Shown here: positions 11,067 to 22,906 of the stretch, one piece after another | Layout: the number at the start of each line of letters is the position of its first letter | Numbering within the stretch: the first letter of the stretch is position 1 | Source of the DNA: Coffea arabica | Taxonomy: Eukaryota; Streptophyta; Magnoliopsida; Gentianales; Rubiaceae | DNA: 64,000 nt | Direction: 5' to 3' | NCBI RefSeq assembly: GCF_036785885.1 | Contig: NC_092317.1 | Location: forward strand, 33,469,329 to 33,533,328 | The notes under the pieces: model-generated | What the model was told of the DNA's origin: nothing | What the model saw: the letters and a program-made list of their open reading frames with translations, nothing else | Databases searched by the model: none | Program-made: the position numbers and the translations under genes

Positions 11067-14000
11067 TGTAACAGCCCCACCTTCCCCTTGGTCGTACCCA
11101 AGGGTTTGGCGGACCGCCTGCCCAACTCTCGCCATGACTCAGTCAAATAACATGAAGAATTACAAATAGACCCTCAAAAGAAAACGATATTAATTACAAC
11201 CAAAGAGTCGAACTTGCCAAAATCAAACCAAACAAATCGGCTAGACACCTATGCAGTGCTCACACCAGCAACTAACAAACTTAGAAGAAATCGAGGCTTT
11301 CCTCAATTCAACCTCTCATGTCCTCATTCCTGTAAGGAAAACAAATGGCGTGGAATGAGCTAATAGCCCAGTGAGGTTCCAAGTAATTAAGTAGGTAAAA
11401 TACGACACAAGATAGCATATTCAGATGTCGAGAAACAAGTCAACTTCGATGAGATCATAATCCAATATATAATTAAGCAAGTAGCCAGATAAAACATGCA
11501 AAAGGGCACAGTAAGGAACACATTTATGTCAAAGGATATAGGTTGCTCTCAGGAGCAAGTTCCACAGTAGCTTGATCAAGATCCGTTGACTCTCTGTCAA
11601 CCACAAAAGTATAACGTCCGTAGATCCCCACTTTACACCAGTTTCCGTCCACCGATCACCCCCTACCGGCCCCGCACGTCCAAGAAGTACCCAAGGTTCA
11701 TCGATCTTCTCGACCAAGCCCTTGCCAGCTCGATTCGACCAACTAGCCCTAGGTTGGGCTTATAGTCCCAGATATACAGTAATTCAGGATATGGCTTAGA
11801 GCCCCAATATTCAAAAATCAAGATTGGAGTCATTGGCCGTTATCCAACGCTCACACGGTAAAGTTTGGAGACGTTAGTTGTCACTTAACGCTTCGTATTC
11901 AGAAATAAACAGTGGTGGTAATATTCGAGCATACCAATTAGTCGAGAAGATAATACTCCACTCGACAAAACAGGATAGAGGTACTGAAATGGGATGAGAG
12001 GTACCTCCCACTTGGATGGAGTGTGGTATATATGGCCGCTCAGCCCTAGTGTCGATGAGATAACTCTCCAATCGACTTAACCGAGATAAAAGTACTGAGA
12101 CGGGATGAGAGGTACCTCCCACTTGGATGGAGTGTGGTATATACGGCCGCTCAGCACTTGCAAGTCAAATACAAGTACAAACACAAGTAGAGGTCAATCA
12201 AGTTTAAGTGAGTACAAGATCATTCAAGAAAAAGAGGCCAAGTGTGATAATGACACACTCGCCTAGCCAGAATCAAGTTGCAAGTAATGTCCAGTAATTC
12301 ATATTCTCAAGTATTCCAGTACTGTCCAGTAATTCATACTCTCAAGTAATGTCCAGTAATTCATATTCTCAAGTATTCTAAGTATTTCAACTCAATATAC
12401 AAATCAAGTTACTTGTTCATGCGTGAAGGAGATATCAAGTGTTTAGTCAAGTCGGGTCAATTGAGTGTACATAAGAGCACACTCGCCTAAATAGGTTCAA
12501 GTCACAAATAAGTTCAACATATCATGTTTCAAGCATTTCAAGTATCTAAAGTCCAAATAGTTGAAAATCGGATGGCTACGAAAACTTGATCAAATAAGAA
12601 AACTGGAAGAAAGCCGCAGAAATCAGAAACTTTATCAGCAAGTTCGGCCACAAATCCGATCAGATGTTGGCCGGATTAAGGACTGGGTTGACAGGGAAAA
12701 ACTTAAAATTTTTGAAAACTCACTGCCTCAAATCCGGCAGGAAATCCGGTTAGAAAGTGGTTGGATTCTGGCCACTTTTCAATTGTAGCCAAACGGCTAA
12801 TACATGTTTTAAGAAAATATCACAAGTTTAGTTGAGATAGGTCAAGTGCGAGAAAGTACACACTTGCCTATGAGACGGGAAAACAAGTACTTAGCATTGT
12901 CTAACAAAGATGAGCGAGTAACACGTAAGTCGGTGGAATAATCACTCAAGTGACCAACAAGTCAAGCGTAAAACCAACAAGTCAAGTGCAAGACCAACAA
13001 GTCAAGTATAAGCAAGGCACTTTATTTCATATTACTACCACGAAGTAAACTACAAAGGATCGAGTATGATAAAGTACATCCTCATTCTAAAAGTTATCAA
13101 TTCAAGAGCAGTTACTTTAACCAAGTAAGCATGTTATTCAAGCAAGGAGACATTCCACGTAAATATTTTCATGTACTTGGAACACTCACCTGTCGCACAA
13201 TGTAGAGTTCAAACGTCAAGTTCCTTGGTTACGTTCACCACCGTTTCCCAATCCTAGGGCAACGAGTGAAATCATTAACAAACTAGGTTCAATTCTAACC
13301 CAAAAGTGAGCTCATTAGGTGACCAAGTGAGTGGTTAAATCTACTCAATTCACCATGCAAGTTAGGCCCAAAATGCAGTAAAAGTTTATGAAAAAACAAG
13401 TTTGACAAGTGCAAGAAAGTTGGGCAAAAGAAAAGTTTCATCCAAGCTCAAGTTGGGTAAAACAATCGCGCCCGCGCAGTCTTGGAAAAATGGCTATATC
13501 TCACTGTAGGAAGGTCGGAATCAAGTGCCGTCAGTGGCGTTGGAAACTAGACTCAAAGGGCTTTCCAACGGTACCAAATACACACTCTAGTTCTTCTTCT
13601 ATCAGTACCAGTAGCTCGGACAAGATGGCTGATTTTTCAGTTCTGATCAGCTTCAATGCCTTAACAATGTTACACTAATTCTTGTTGCTAACTTCATTTA
13701 TTTTGGTTCAAACTCACCCAATTCAATCTTCTAGGGTTCATGAACAGGGGAGTAAATTAACTAGTACCATTGGAGCTCAAAATGCAATACACAACATAAT
13801 TAAGAGGATCAAAACAGTCTATCCAACCAAAGGAGCCAAATCAGTCCACTATTAGCTCATAACAACTACTTTTCTTGCTTTATTTCCACTTCAACTCACA
13901 CACAAGCTTAACTAATGTCTAACCAAATTTCTTAGGCTTGATTAAGGTGCCAATGAACCACAAAATCAAGGAGAAACCTCTCCTTCCAAAACCGGTCAGC

Positions 14001-14922
14001 CAAGAAGAAAGAAAATAGTCCAAGTTCACTTATTTAACCAACCTTCATCTTTTCATGATTTTCACTTAAACAATATGTCAAGTGTTAAATCTAACTCAAA
14101 AAGGTTTAAAATATGTTAATACTTCAAAAACCACCATGAACGAAGTTCAAACATTTCATCAAACACATGGTAGGCAAACTAACTAACCCTACTACCACTT
14201 GTTTGGTTCAAGAAGATTAATCACAAATCTTATCCAAATAACTTGTAGTTTGCCATTAAAACTTAAAGTACATGATATAACACCATAAAACCAAGATTTA
14301 AAGATTATTTATCTTTCTTGTAAGAAGCTTGAGTCACCCAAATAACCACCAAACCAAAAGTTTCAAGCTTGAAAACACACTCTAGGGTTGAAGGCAAATC
14401 ACACACCAATTCAAGCTCTTGGTCTTATGATTTTTGTTCAAGTTAGGGTTAGAAAGCAAGAGAAATGGAGTTTTCTTTCTTCCTTGAGAAGCTTCGAGAT
14501 GTCCGAATTTTTTGGAGGAAAAAATGAAGAAAAGTTGGTTTAATATTACTCTAATCCTTTGGTCAAACAAGATACATGGCTAGGGTTTGGCCACTTGGCC
14601 CAATTTTTGTCTATTTCTTCCTTAATATTTGACTAATGATGTTCAACCCTTCCAAATATTGCAATACCTATTTGACACATCTAAACTCTCATATAAAGTC
14701 CCAACCACAAATAAAAGACATTTGTTAAAAATGTAAGTGGTGAAATAATTAAAACCAACTCAAGAAAAATGTTTCCATTCAAGTAAAAGAAAATGAAATA
14801 CAATGCAAGGGAATTGTTATAATACATGTAGAATGCAATGCAAAAACATATTATAAGTTGTTTAAATCTTACGGCAAGGCATGTAATTTAGGAGAATTGG
14901 GTTTTAAAATGAGGTTCTCACA
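11067..14922 (-). repeat. 5' LTR of the 3946-14922 element
   Basis: This LTR (3856 bp) begins TGTAACAGCC and ends GGTTCTCACA. It pairs with 3946-7921. On the minus strand it would drive transcription away from the DUF1308 gene. Its outer end is about 100 bp from that gene's start codon. Confidence 0.85.
11982..12150 (-). repeat. 111-bp tandem repeat in the LTR, two copies
   Basis: Units start at 11982 and 12093, again 111 bp apart. They are the same unit as at 4860-5150, which has three starts. Confidence 0.88.
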
Positions 14923-14927
14923 ACAGT

Positions 14928-15021
14928 ACTTCTCAATTCTCATCTTCTGCATTTTTCCCCTCCCTATGTTCTAACTTCCAAGTGCCAAGTCCCCAACTGG
15001 GCACTAAAGGAAGAGAAGAAG
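14928..15021 (+). promoter_or_regulatory. Short leader between the LTR element and the DUF1308 start codon
   Basis: Only 94 bases separate the target duplication of the LTR element from the ATG. They are pyrimidine-rich and then purine-rich, like a plant 5' UTR, with no clear TATA box. Any promoter now used must lie in this leader or in the adjacent LTR. Otherwise the gene may be weakly expressed. Confidence 0.5.
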
Positions 15022-18000
15022 ATGGAGTCGTCTGAGACGTTGATAGGAGCAGCGCAAGACGCGAAGAAGAGATGTGAAGCGCTAAAAGATCGTATTGAAG
15101 GCTTAAGAACCCAATCATCATCATCACCAACGTCAAATTGGAAAACCACCCTTCTCAGATTAGTCCACTCCGAGCTCTCCTTCCTCAATCGCTTTTTAAT
15201 CTCTGCTTCACTCAATAACAATCGCCAGTCATCTCTTAGGTATCTTCTTCTTCTTCATCATATCTTTTATTACTGTTCGGAAAAACCCACTTTTTCATTT
15301 CTGTCTGTGTTAGTTTAGCTGTTACAGTTAATAAAAAATTGGTATTAAGATTGAAGAGAAATTACTGATAACCCATGTTTTATTGGTATATTTTTGGCTT
15401 ACAAGTGGTATATAATTCTTGTATTGCTTGATGGAAGATTCTTTTTTGAATGATATAGAAGTTTTTTGCCCTTTACATGGAAAATTGTGAGAATAGAATG
15501 GTGAAGCAAAGTAGTCTTAGAGGAATTTTGTGGTTGTATAACAGTGTTAATGTTGGTCATCTGGAATCAGTTGTTCATATTCTTGAGCTGCCATCTATAA
15601 GTGGAATATCGCGTGTTTGCATGTCGATTCCTTTGGTGTCTTCACAAGAAAAGCTTAGGCCTAATGCTGCATCCTGTTTGAAAAGCATCTATGTTGATAT
15701 TATGTGTTGTCTTGAGGGAAGCCCAGTCTGGTTTATTGTGTCAGATAGGAATCCCAAGTACATTTCTTGGGAATGGTCCTCTGGAAATAAGGGTTTGAGG
15801 AACCGTGTTGAGGAGGTCCTTGAGGCAGCTCGATCTTCTGAAACATTAAGGCCATCTTCTGTCATTTTTTTCTTCTCAAAGGGGCTTGAGGATGTTGTTT
15901 ATGAGAAGCTTCAACATGAATTTGGAGCGGCTGATTTAAGGCTGACGTTTCCATGTTTTGATTGTTCGTTCTGCGAAGAATCTGAGGATGACTGGATTAA
16001 TGTACTCTTGAGATCATATGAAGAGGCTTGTGTCCTCAAATTAGAAATCAAAGACCAGTCAAAATATCAAAATTTGACTTCAACCACAGGATGTATTATC
16101 AGACAAACACTGAGAGATCTTCCACTTCCAGAGGAGAATATCCAGGGGACCCCGACCTTGGGTGAATCTTTATGTTCTCTAATTTCTGGATTGAAGTGCT
16201 GCTTGCTAGATGTGGAACTGAATCTACTGAAGACCATGTGTAATGGTCATAGTCTCCAATTGGTTAATTTTGACACAACTGCACTAATTGCTATTGTATC
16301 TGGAATCAGTAATGGTGGTATGAACAAGCTTTTGGCTACTTCAGAGAGTAAGCTGAGAAGCCAATTCAAGTCTAACTATGAATTTGTGATTGCCCAGGTA
16401 AAACATTTGATTGTCTATCATCCTTATGTGACCAACCATCTGTTTCGTCAGTGCAGTGAAACATTTTAGCGAGACTGTTAGGCGTTTCTTATCTGTTTAA
16501 TTTTGCTGCCAAACTTGTTCATTTGGTTCATGTTTTTGTATATGTGGTAGTATTTGAGTATTTTATGGCCAAGCAGTAGATTGCTTGATTGCATGTTTTG
16601 TCTAAAATTTGTGCAGTGGAGCATGAGGAAGTATTCTATTAGGAATTGCATCTTCAAGTTTGATTGATACAGAAAAATATTAAACCATCAATTGTGGAAA
16701 AAACTGGCATGTTTGCACAATCTGCTGTAAGATTTAGTCTTGGTCTCCACCACATTTTCTGTTTCCTCCATAGCCAAACACTTTTTTTTTTTTAATTTCA
16801 TCACTTGTCTATTTCTCATGCTGTTTTCCCCCTTACTCCCTACTGCAACCCATGTTGTAAGCCTAAGAGATTGATGTATTGGCCATTGATGAAACTATGC
16901 AGCTTTTTGAGTGACTTGAATTGGTTCTTCAAGAATTCTACAGTCCAAACTTTTTGTGGGATACTGCCCGACAGGGAAATTGTTCCTTATGGTTGCAGAT
17001 GTGTAACTAGAAGTCATGTAATTATTATTTAAATTACTCCATAGAATCTCTGAAGTATTGCTAGTACAAACTTCATCATGCTTAAAAACAAATTTGTACT
17101 TTTGTAAACTTAAGCATAAGTTTCCATATTTCGATAGCTGGAAATTATATATACACGCAGAATTTTTTCTTATTGACGTACTTTTATACGTGCATTTGTA
17201 CATTTTTTCTTATTGACGTACTTTTATACGTGCATTTGTACATTTTTTCTTATTGACGTACTTTTATACGTGCATTTGTACATTTTTTCTTATTGACGTA
17301 CTTTTATACGTGCATTTGTACATTTAGTCTAACGTGCATTTGTACATTTAGTCTTTGGCACATACTTATTTTTGTACGAAGAACTGAGTTTTTAAGTAAC
17401 AATTTAATCAATCAATTTGTTCTGCTTACAATTAAGAGGAATAGACACACTTTGTTTCTTTCACCTTCCCCTGCTTGGTCTTTAACTTGAACCACTCTTC
17501 ATTATCATTTACTACATGCCTACCAAATGTAGAATTCTACAACTTGGCAATTTAAAATAATCTTGTATTCTTCTTTGGTAATCAATGTTGCCGACAATAT
17601 CTGATGAATTTAAACCTCAGGTTAACTCTGAAATCCAGAATCCAATCCACAAAGAACTATCTGCTAGCACATCAGGAAAGGGAGGAATAATATGTGAAAG
17701 TGTTCATTCAGAATTTCAGGAGTTAGTTTCCATGTGTGGTGGACCAAATGAGAAGATAAGAGCCAATTATATTCTGAAACACTTGAGGTGAGCTATATGT
17801 CTATTTTCAGATTTTCTGCAGGTAGCATCTTTGATTTTTTGGTGTAATTATCTGTGCTCGTCTTCATCGTTCATCTTTACCAATTTAGATTATTGAGTGG
17901 ATAGACGGTATGGCATGATTATGCTTGTGCAGCCTGAGAATTGAAGGAACAGACAGAGAAAACATTTGCAAGTATATTGACTGCATCAAATTATTTTATT

Positions 18001-18140
18001 TTAGTCACTGTTTCTAACTCTTCTTTCTCTTGTCCCGTTTTGGTAGTTCTCTATGGTTACAGACACTTCAAGAAATGTAGATGTGAGTCCATTTAGATGA
18101 TGAGAGTGTTTACTTGCATCCTTTCTGTCTCTCACTTGCA

Positions 18141-18197
<57 letters not shown>

Positions 18198-19840
18198 TGA
18201 GAGACGGAGATGATAACCCAGGTTTTTAGCTTATGTAGGGGTGTCACAAAATCCTTTATGCTGATGATGCATTGGTTGATTGGGGAGTAAAGTTTTACAT
18301 GCTTAGATTCCTGAAACTGAATGTTGAAGAGGAATTAGCGAATGAATTACTTTAACAGCTTTTGACCATCCTTTTACTAATAACAAGGAGAAACTTTATG
18401 AGGTTATTGATGATTCTTTAAGAAAGCTTTTCCATCCTCACAAAGAATCTTCAGAATAATAAATTTTTCATGCTTCTAATCTAAACTTACCTTTTCAATA
18501 TATATTGTTACGTCACAAAACTGCATGCATGTTAAAGATCCTCGAAAACATTTACTTATTTATCTTTTGTTATTTAAGTTATGCCCTATCTATGTGCAAG
18601 AAAATACGAAATGATATCAAGTAAACCTTTTAGGTTCTTGGTGATAGGCTTTAACTCCTAAGCATTTGTAAAGAGGCATACCCCTAGTGTACTACATTGG
18701 ACCCCAGGCCTGTTCTATGTCCATTTCTGTCCTGCTTTCTTGAACAACCTGTGATCTAGGTAAATGTGGTTCTAGATTTCAAATATTTCCTTGATACCTT
18801 GCTTGGTAATTGAAAGGACATGATCCTGCTTGAAAGTTCATTGATTCTTTTGATAGTTGTCACCTTGTTTTTGTTCATTGTGCTGAATTTTTTCAAAAAG
18901 AGGATGATTATATGTGAAATTACATTTTAATTGTTGAAGGAGTGCTTGTCTATTAGTAGCATTCTGTTATTGGCAATTTTGGATTCTGATGATGACTGTT
19001 GTATTACCTGAATGCCCATGGGTATATATGTTCTGACATGTCTATGACACTGTACACTAGCAACCGAATATGTCTTGGGCTTTTATTCGATATGTACTGA
19101 TCCAATTCATTATATCTCATTTCTAAGTGCTCTCTCTTGAAAAACCTAAAATACTTGCAGATAATATTTCAAGTTCTCAAGGAAAAACAAGTTCTACCAT
19201 ATGGTTCTACATATACGTTTACCTACCTTGTTTGGTAGCATAGCAGCTTGTTACAGCCCAACTCTAAATCTTCCGCCAAGTCTTGTTACAAATGATAGTA
19301 TCCAGACTGGTGGCCTAGCAGCTTGTTGGAGTCTTACCCTCAAACCCCATCCAAGTCTTTGAAACAAATGGAATTATTCAGACTGGTTGCATACAGCTCT
19401 TCGGAGTCTAAATTTGTAGCTCCCACCAATTCTTTGAAATGATAAGTTTACCCACCAGGGGTCTCCCAAATCGTCTTAACAAGTATTATTTGCACTGCAT
19501 TTGTTTCCTGTCGCGAAGTTGTTTATGACATTGAGAATATCAGAGTATGAACCCAACCTGCAATGATATGGATGATGTCATGAAAAAGTACTGTGATTTA
19601 CGGTGAACTAATCATTTTATTAACACATGCAGGATGGTGCCTGATTGTCCATCGAGTCGCTTGGCAAGCCTTCCAACTACCAGAAAGCTGGCATTAAAAA
19701 ATAAAGTGGTTTTTGGCACCGGTGACTATTGGCATGCCCCAACTTTAAGTGCAAACATGGCTTTTGTTAGAGCTGTTTCCCAGACAGGAATGTCCTTATT
19801 TACCATACAACATAGACCAAGGGCGCTGATCGGTGACTAG
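15022..19840 (+). CDS. DUF1308-family protein (C7orf25/UPF0415 homologue), four exons
   Basis: Proposed exons are 15022-15239, 15545-16397, 17621-17787 and 19633-19840. Their lengths total 1446 nt, giving 481 residues plus a TAG stop, and all junction phases agree (2, 0, 2). Introns have GT...AG ends: CTTAG|GTATCT, CAG|GTAAAA and GAG|GTGAGC donors; AACAG, CCTCAG and TGCAG acceptors. Exon 1 is a charged N-terminal helix region. Exon 2 holds 'GHLESVVHIL' and, near residue 315, VNFDTTALI. Exon 3 has GIICESVHSEF. Exon 4 has FGTGDYWHAPT (GTGD about 441-444), SANMAFVRA and the RPRAL end. These match the conserved blocks of eukaryotic DUF1308 proteins. The molecular function is not established; the spaced Asp, Glu and Asp would fit a PIN-like nuclease fold (inference). 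An LTR element lies about 100 bp upstream. Confidence 0.85.
17163..17354. repeat. 40-bp tandem repeat in DUF1308 intron 2
   Basis: Four perfect or near-perfect units start at 17163, 17203, 17243 and 17283, followed by a partial, altered fifth copy. Each unit contains TTGACGTAC and TACGTGC, so the block has at least eight ACGT cores. It lies inside the 1223-bp second intron. Confidence 0.92.
18143..18207. repeat. AT microsatellite followed by GA repeat, intron 3
   Basis: About 21 AT dinucleotides run straight into a short GA-rich stretch, within the 1845-bp third intron of the DUF1308 gene. Confidence 0.92.
19241..19456. repeat. Diverged ~75-bp triplicated repeat, intron 3
   Basis: Three related units begin at about 19241, 19316 and 19392. 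They share 'tagcagcttgtt'-like starts, 'ccaagtctt' and 'cagactggt' blocks. They are diverged and I see no coding role. Confidence 0.7.
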
Positions 19841-20049
19841 TGTTGGTGTACGCTCCTGCAAAACCTCTCCTCTACGGGCTCATTGACTGAAGGAATGTAG
19901 CAATGCTGCCTCATTTGTACAGTGAAGTTCAATGTGGAAGAACCTAGACTTAGTCCTGACTAGTGGCCAAATATTTTAGTATTGAATGGTCTTTATGAGA
20001 CTGCATTGAAGCATAAATTTTGTGACTTTTTTTTTTCTTGGCTAATAGT

Positions 20050-20251
20050 CGTTGGGTTTGGAGAAAAAATTGCTGAGAAAGCCAAGGCCGTAGCTCCGGC
20101 CTCGATGTTTCTTCTTCCATTAAGTGGAATGACGCTGATAACTGTTCCATTTTATGTGGAACTTCCACTTCATGATATAATGCAGAATGTTGATCCATAT
20201 TCTCCTCAGACAGTAAAAACCATGTTAAACAAATTGCTCTACCTGCTCTAA
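20050..20251 (+). other. Exon-like ORF after the DUF1308 gene, product not recognised
   Basis: A strong acceptor-like sequence (T-run, then CTTGGCTAATAG, ending at 20049) precedes an open frame of about 66 codons ending in a TAA at 20249-20251. The peptide is protein-like, with GFGEKIAEKAKAVAPAS, then a hydrophobic stretch, then LPLHDIMQNVDPYSPQTV. I do not recognise the family. A donor-like GTGACT at 19835 inside DUF1308 exon 4 would join it in phase and replace the last residues. So it may be an alternative last exon, or a fragment of another gene. Confidence 0.35.
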
Positions 20252-20417
20252 CTAATTCCACCCTCCCCAACTCCCATTACATCAACTTTTTTCATTTCGA
20301 TCGACGTACTTACCAAATGTTGGGCGAGGTATGTTTCTCCATTTTAAAAAAAAAAATTTCTGTTTGTTTCGTGGTAATTTTGTCTGTCCAGAGTGCACAG
20401 GATACTGGACAGCTTTG

Positions 20418-20779
20418 GGAAAAATTCACTTTTCGTTCTTAAACTTTGAGTTGGAGACATATTTCGTCTCCAAACTTTTAGACGCATAACATTTAGTACA
20501 TGAATTAATTATTTTTTACCACATTTAGTCAAAAAAGGATAAATTGTTTAATTTGGATAGAGAAAATCACGTGTTTGGCACGTGGCCGTTAAGTAAAAAC
20601 AATTTCTCAGTCAAAATTAACGGACACGTCAGCCTTCTCCATCTAAACTGAATATTTTACCGTTTTTGGACGAAATGTGGCCTAAAATAATTAATTCATG
20701 TACTAAATGTGGTACGCCTAAAAGTTTGAAAACGAAATGTGTCCCTATTTCAAAGTTTAAGGGCGAAAAGTAGATTTTC
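20418..20779. mobile_element. Foldback MITE with long terminal inverted repeats
   Basis: The left arm (about 20418-20535) and the reverse complement of the right arm (about 20665-20779) match over about 110 bp. Shared blocks are 'acttttcg', 'cttaaactttga', 'catttagtacatgaatta' and 'attattttt/attatttta'. CTTTG flanks both ends (20413-20417 and 20780-20784), a probable 5-bp target duplication. No ORF is inside, so it is a non-autonomous DNA element. The superfamily is not clear. Confidence 0.75.
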
Positions 20780-21000
20780 CTTTGTAGAAGACATTGTTGG
20801 ATTTGATTGGTTACATAACAATTGACACAGCACAGTGTTAAACAAAAATTGAATTTTTTAAAATTTTTTTAGCATGAGAGGGGTGGGATTTAACTATCTC
20901 AGTGGAGAAACTCTCCAAAATAGTGGGACACAATTAAAAAGAAACTACAAATGGAGGGAAGAAATTAAATGGCTAATCAAAGAATGCCAATATAAGAATC
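20780..21000. other. Intergenic DNA between the MITE and the NHL6-type gene
   Basis: This AT-rich stretch covers the 3' flank of the minus-strand gene. I see no gene or repeat in it. Confidence 0.4.
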
Positions 21001-21756
21001 TTAGAGCTTCAGCCTGAACTTGCATGTTCTGGCCTTGATGCTGATTAAGCTATTAGTAGACAGGCTATCAACAATCAACATGCAGCTGCCGAGTACCCGC
21101 ACCTTTCTCATCTTTAGCTTACCAAGTTTAATACTTACTGGTACATCAATTTTAAGATCCAATGGAATTCTTCCTGTTTGTGCTTCCTCCTGCAGTGCTG
21201 CCAACAAAGTACTTCCATATTGAGCTTGACCGGTTAATGCCACATTGAGCACTGTCTTGTTCTGGTGACCTTGGTAGAATTTAGGTAGTGTCCCTTGGCA
21301 TAGGTCAGTGCTTTTGTACCACACACTCAAATGGCTTCCTTTCTCATAGTATATCCCAATCTTTTTGTTGGGATTATCCGCAGTGATCCTTAAATTGAAC
21401 TTGGCATAAAGGCTCAAGTCAAAATTCAGTCTCAAATCAGATATACGGAGGTTGTCAACAGAGTACTGGGGAATTTTTGGTTGAAATACCACATAAAGAA
21501 TAGCAGCAGTGGCTCCAAGAATGATCAGCAAGATAAGGATGAGGCTGATTGTCCAACACAGGAATTTGCAACAGCAGCTCTTGTTCTTTGGTGGTTTTGA
21601 GTGCATGAGTGGAATGTTCTCCTGGATTTGGGGCTGATGAAGCATAGCAGGGTCACCTTTCTCTGACCTGACCGATCCTTCAGGCACTAATGTTGTTGCA
21701 GATGATGGTGCTTCTATATCCAGTACTGGATGAATTTTAGTCTGATGATCTGCCAT
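21001..21756 (-). CDS. NHL6: NDR1/HIN1-like protein, LEA_2 family, NHL6 type
   Basis: This is an intronless gene of 251 residues. The N-terminal part (1-60) is polar and probably cytosolic, with the LVPEGSVRSEKGDP block typical of NHL6-like proteins. A Cys cluster (61-67) precedes one transmembrane segment (about 67-92). The LEA_2 domain follows, with NPNKKIGIYYEKG (128-140), a LPKFYQGH block (158-165) and a possible N-glycosylation site NKT (167-169). It ends in TCKFRLKL. The length and end match Arabidopsis NHL6. NHL proteins are plasma-membrane proteins linked to pathogen and abiotic stress responses. The specific role here is inferred from family membership only. Confidence 0.9.
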   Translation of the reverse strand: MADHQTKIHPVLDIEAPSSATTLVPEGSVRSEKGDPAMLHQPQIQENIPLMHSKPPKNKSCCCKFLCWTISLILILLIILGATAAILYVVFQPKIPQYSVDNLRISDLRLNFDLSLYAKFNLRITADNPNKKIGIYYEKGSHLSVWYKSTDLCQGTLPKFYQGHQNKTVLNVALTGQAQYGSTLLAALQEEAQTGRIPLDLKIDVPVSIKLGKLKMRKVRVLGSCMLIVDSLSTNSLISIKARTCKFRLKL

Positions 21757-21940
21757 CAGATGGGATCTTTCATGTATATTGATCCTGCCTCAATGTGCTG
21801 GTACTTTTCTCTCTGATTATGTATGTCTGGATGAAGGCGTGATCCTGTGATGGTTTTTTTAAGCTAGACAAAGTAAGTTTGCACACCAACTGAACTTAAC
21901 AACCTGTACAAAAGTCTAGCTAAAGCTAGTTGATGAAGCT

Positions 21941-21948
21941 AATATATA
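21941..21948 (-). promoter_or_regulatory. Possible TATA box of the NHL6-type gene
   Basis: The minus strand reads CTATATATT about 185 bp upstream of the start codon. A W-box-like TTGACC lies further upstream at about 21985-21990 on the minus strand, which would fit a defence-responsive gene. Neither site is proven. Confidence 0.35.
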
Positions 21949-22906
21949 GCAAGACAAGATGAATTTTTTTGGGCCCTCTATAAAGGTCAACACAAGTATA
22001 GTTCTCTAGGGAATCTCATGCTTTGCTGTTTAAAGCAGAGAAGATCTTGGCTTGGTCGGAAAGTTTTGACTTCTCAACTTTCTCACCTAATAACAAGAAA
22101 TTGATAAGTTAATGGAAATGGTAGGTCAGCTACAAAGAGTACCTTCAGCACTAGTCACTACATAGGATTAGACAATTGTCCTTGAAAGAAGCTAGTTGGT
22201 GAAGCTCAACAAATTATTGCATGGCATCCACAAATTCCTGAAGGAGAGAAAGTAATGTTATATACATTGTTTATCATGTCATGTAGATACTTAAGTTTGA
22301 TTTGTGATAATTAATTATCCATGTGTTGTTGATACACCACAATATAGTTTACCAACTTCATAAAACTATGCTCCTTACTATGACCTCTTCTACTGTAGCA
22401 CTAGACCTGGCTAGTTGGCTCATAGTCGTTAGTGCCTCTTTTCTCCTCCTTTGTACATCCCCTGTGGGTTGCTGTGTATAACAGTTTCTTAAAATGAGAT
22501 TTTGAAATCTTTATTGTAATTATACTCGAATCTTTCTTCTAAAGCACAAATGCACCTTTATGAAAACTTTTAGTCCTCTATGCACTACTATTTCTATGTC
22601 ATCACTCATTTAATCTCCTATTTTTTTTTTTGGTAATAATCCTCATTAGAACGTGAATAAATGATGGGATGCCAAAGGAGTAAAAAGTGAATGATGGAAT
22701 AAAAGAACAAGAAAGAATAAAGCTAATTTATGAAAGCAAATGATATTTGCACTTCAAAATAATCCTCTAACATTTCACCTTCACGAAATAAAACACTAGT
22801 GTCAGGAGCTATTCTTATACAAATATCACTTGACTTTATAAAATGTCATAATTGTTTTTTGTCGAAGGGCAAAAAATCTTTGCAATAAATGAATGAAGTG
22901 GCCGAT
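21949..22906. other. Upstream intergenic DNA of the NHL6-type gene
   Basis: Apart from the possible promoter sites and a T-run near 22621, I find no gene, RNA or clear repeat. Open frames are short. Confidence 0.4.

Larger units (their letters stand above)
3946..14922 (-). mobile_element. Complete non-autonomous gypsy-type LTR retrotransposon, minus strand
   Basis: The boundaries are firm: ACAGT at 3941-3945 and again at 14923-14927, with TGT...ACA ends. Read on the minus strand, the 5' LTR is 11067-14922, followed by a primer binding site (11052-11064), about 3.1 kb of internal DNA, a purine tract (7922-7938) and the 3' LTR 3946-7921. The internal region shows no gag, protease, RT or integrase motifs in any frame, so the element must have depended on proteins from a relative. 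The two LTRs differ by several percent and by tandem-repeat copy number, so it is older than gypsy element 2. It lies directly upstream of the DUF1308 gene and points away from it. Confidence 0.85.

Noticed and set aside
15477..16469. Single 330-residue ORF starting at the ATG at 15477
   Set aside because: Its first 22 codons do not fit the DUF1308 family. The acceptor AACAG at 15540-15544 joins exon 1 in phase, and the frame past 16397 runs into an intron.
17163..17354. CRISPR-like array
   Set aside because: The 40-bp units are contiguous, with no variable spacers, and lie in a plant intron. This is a simple tandem repeat.
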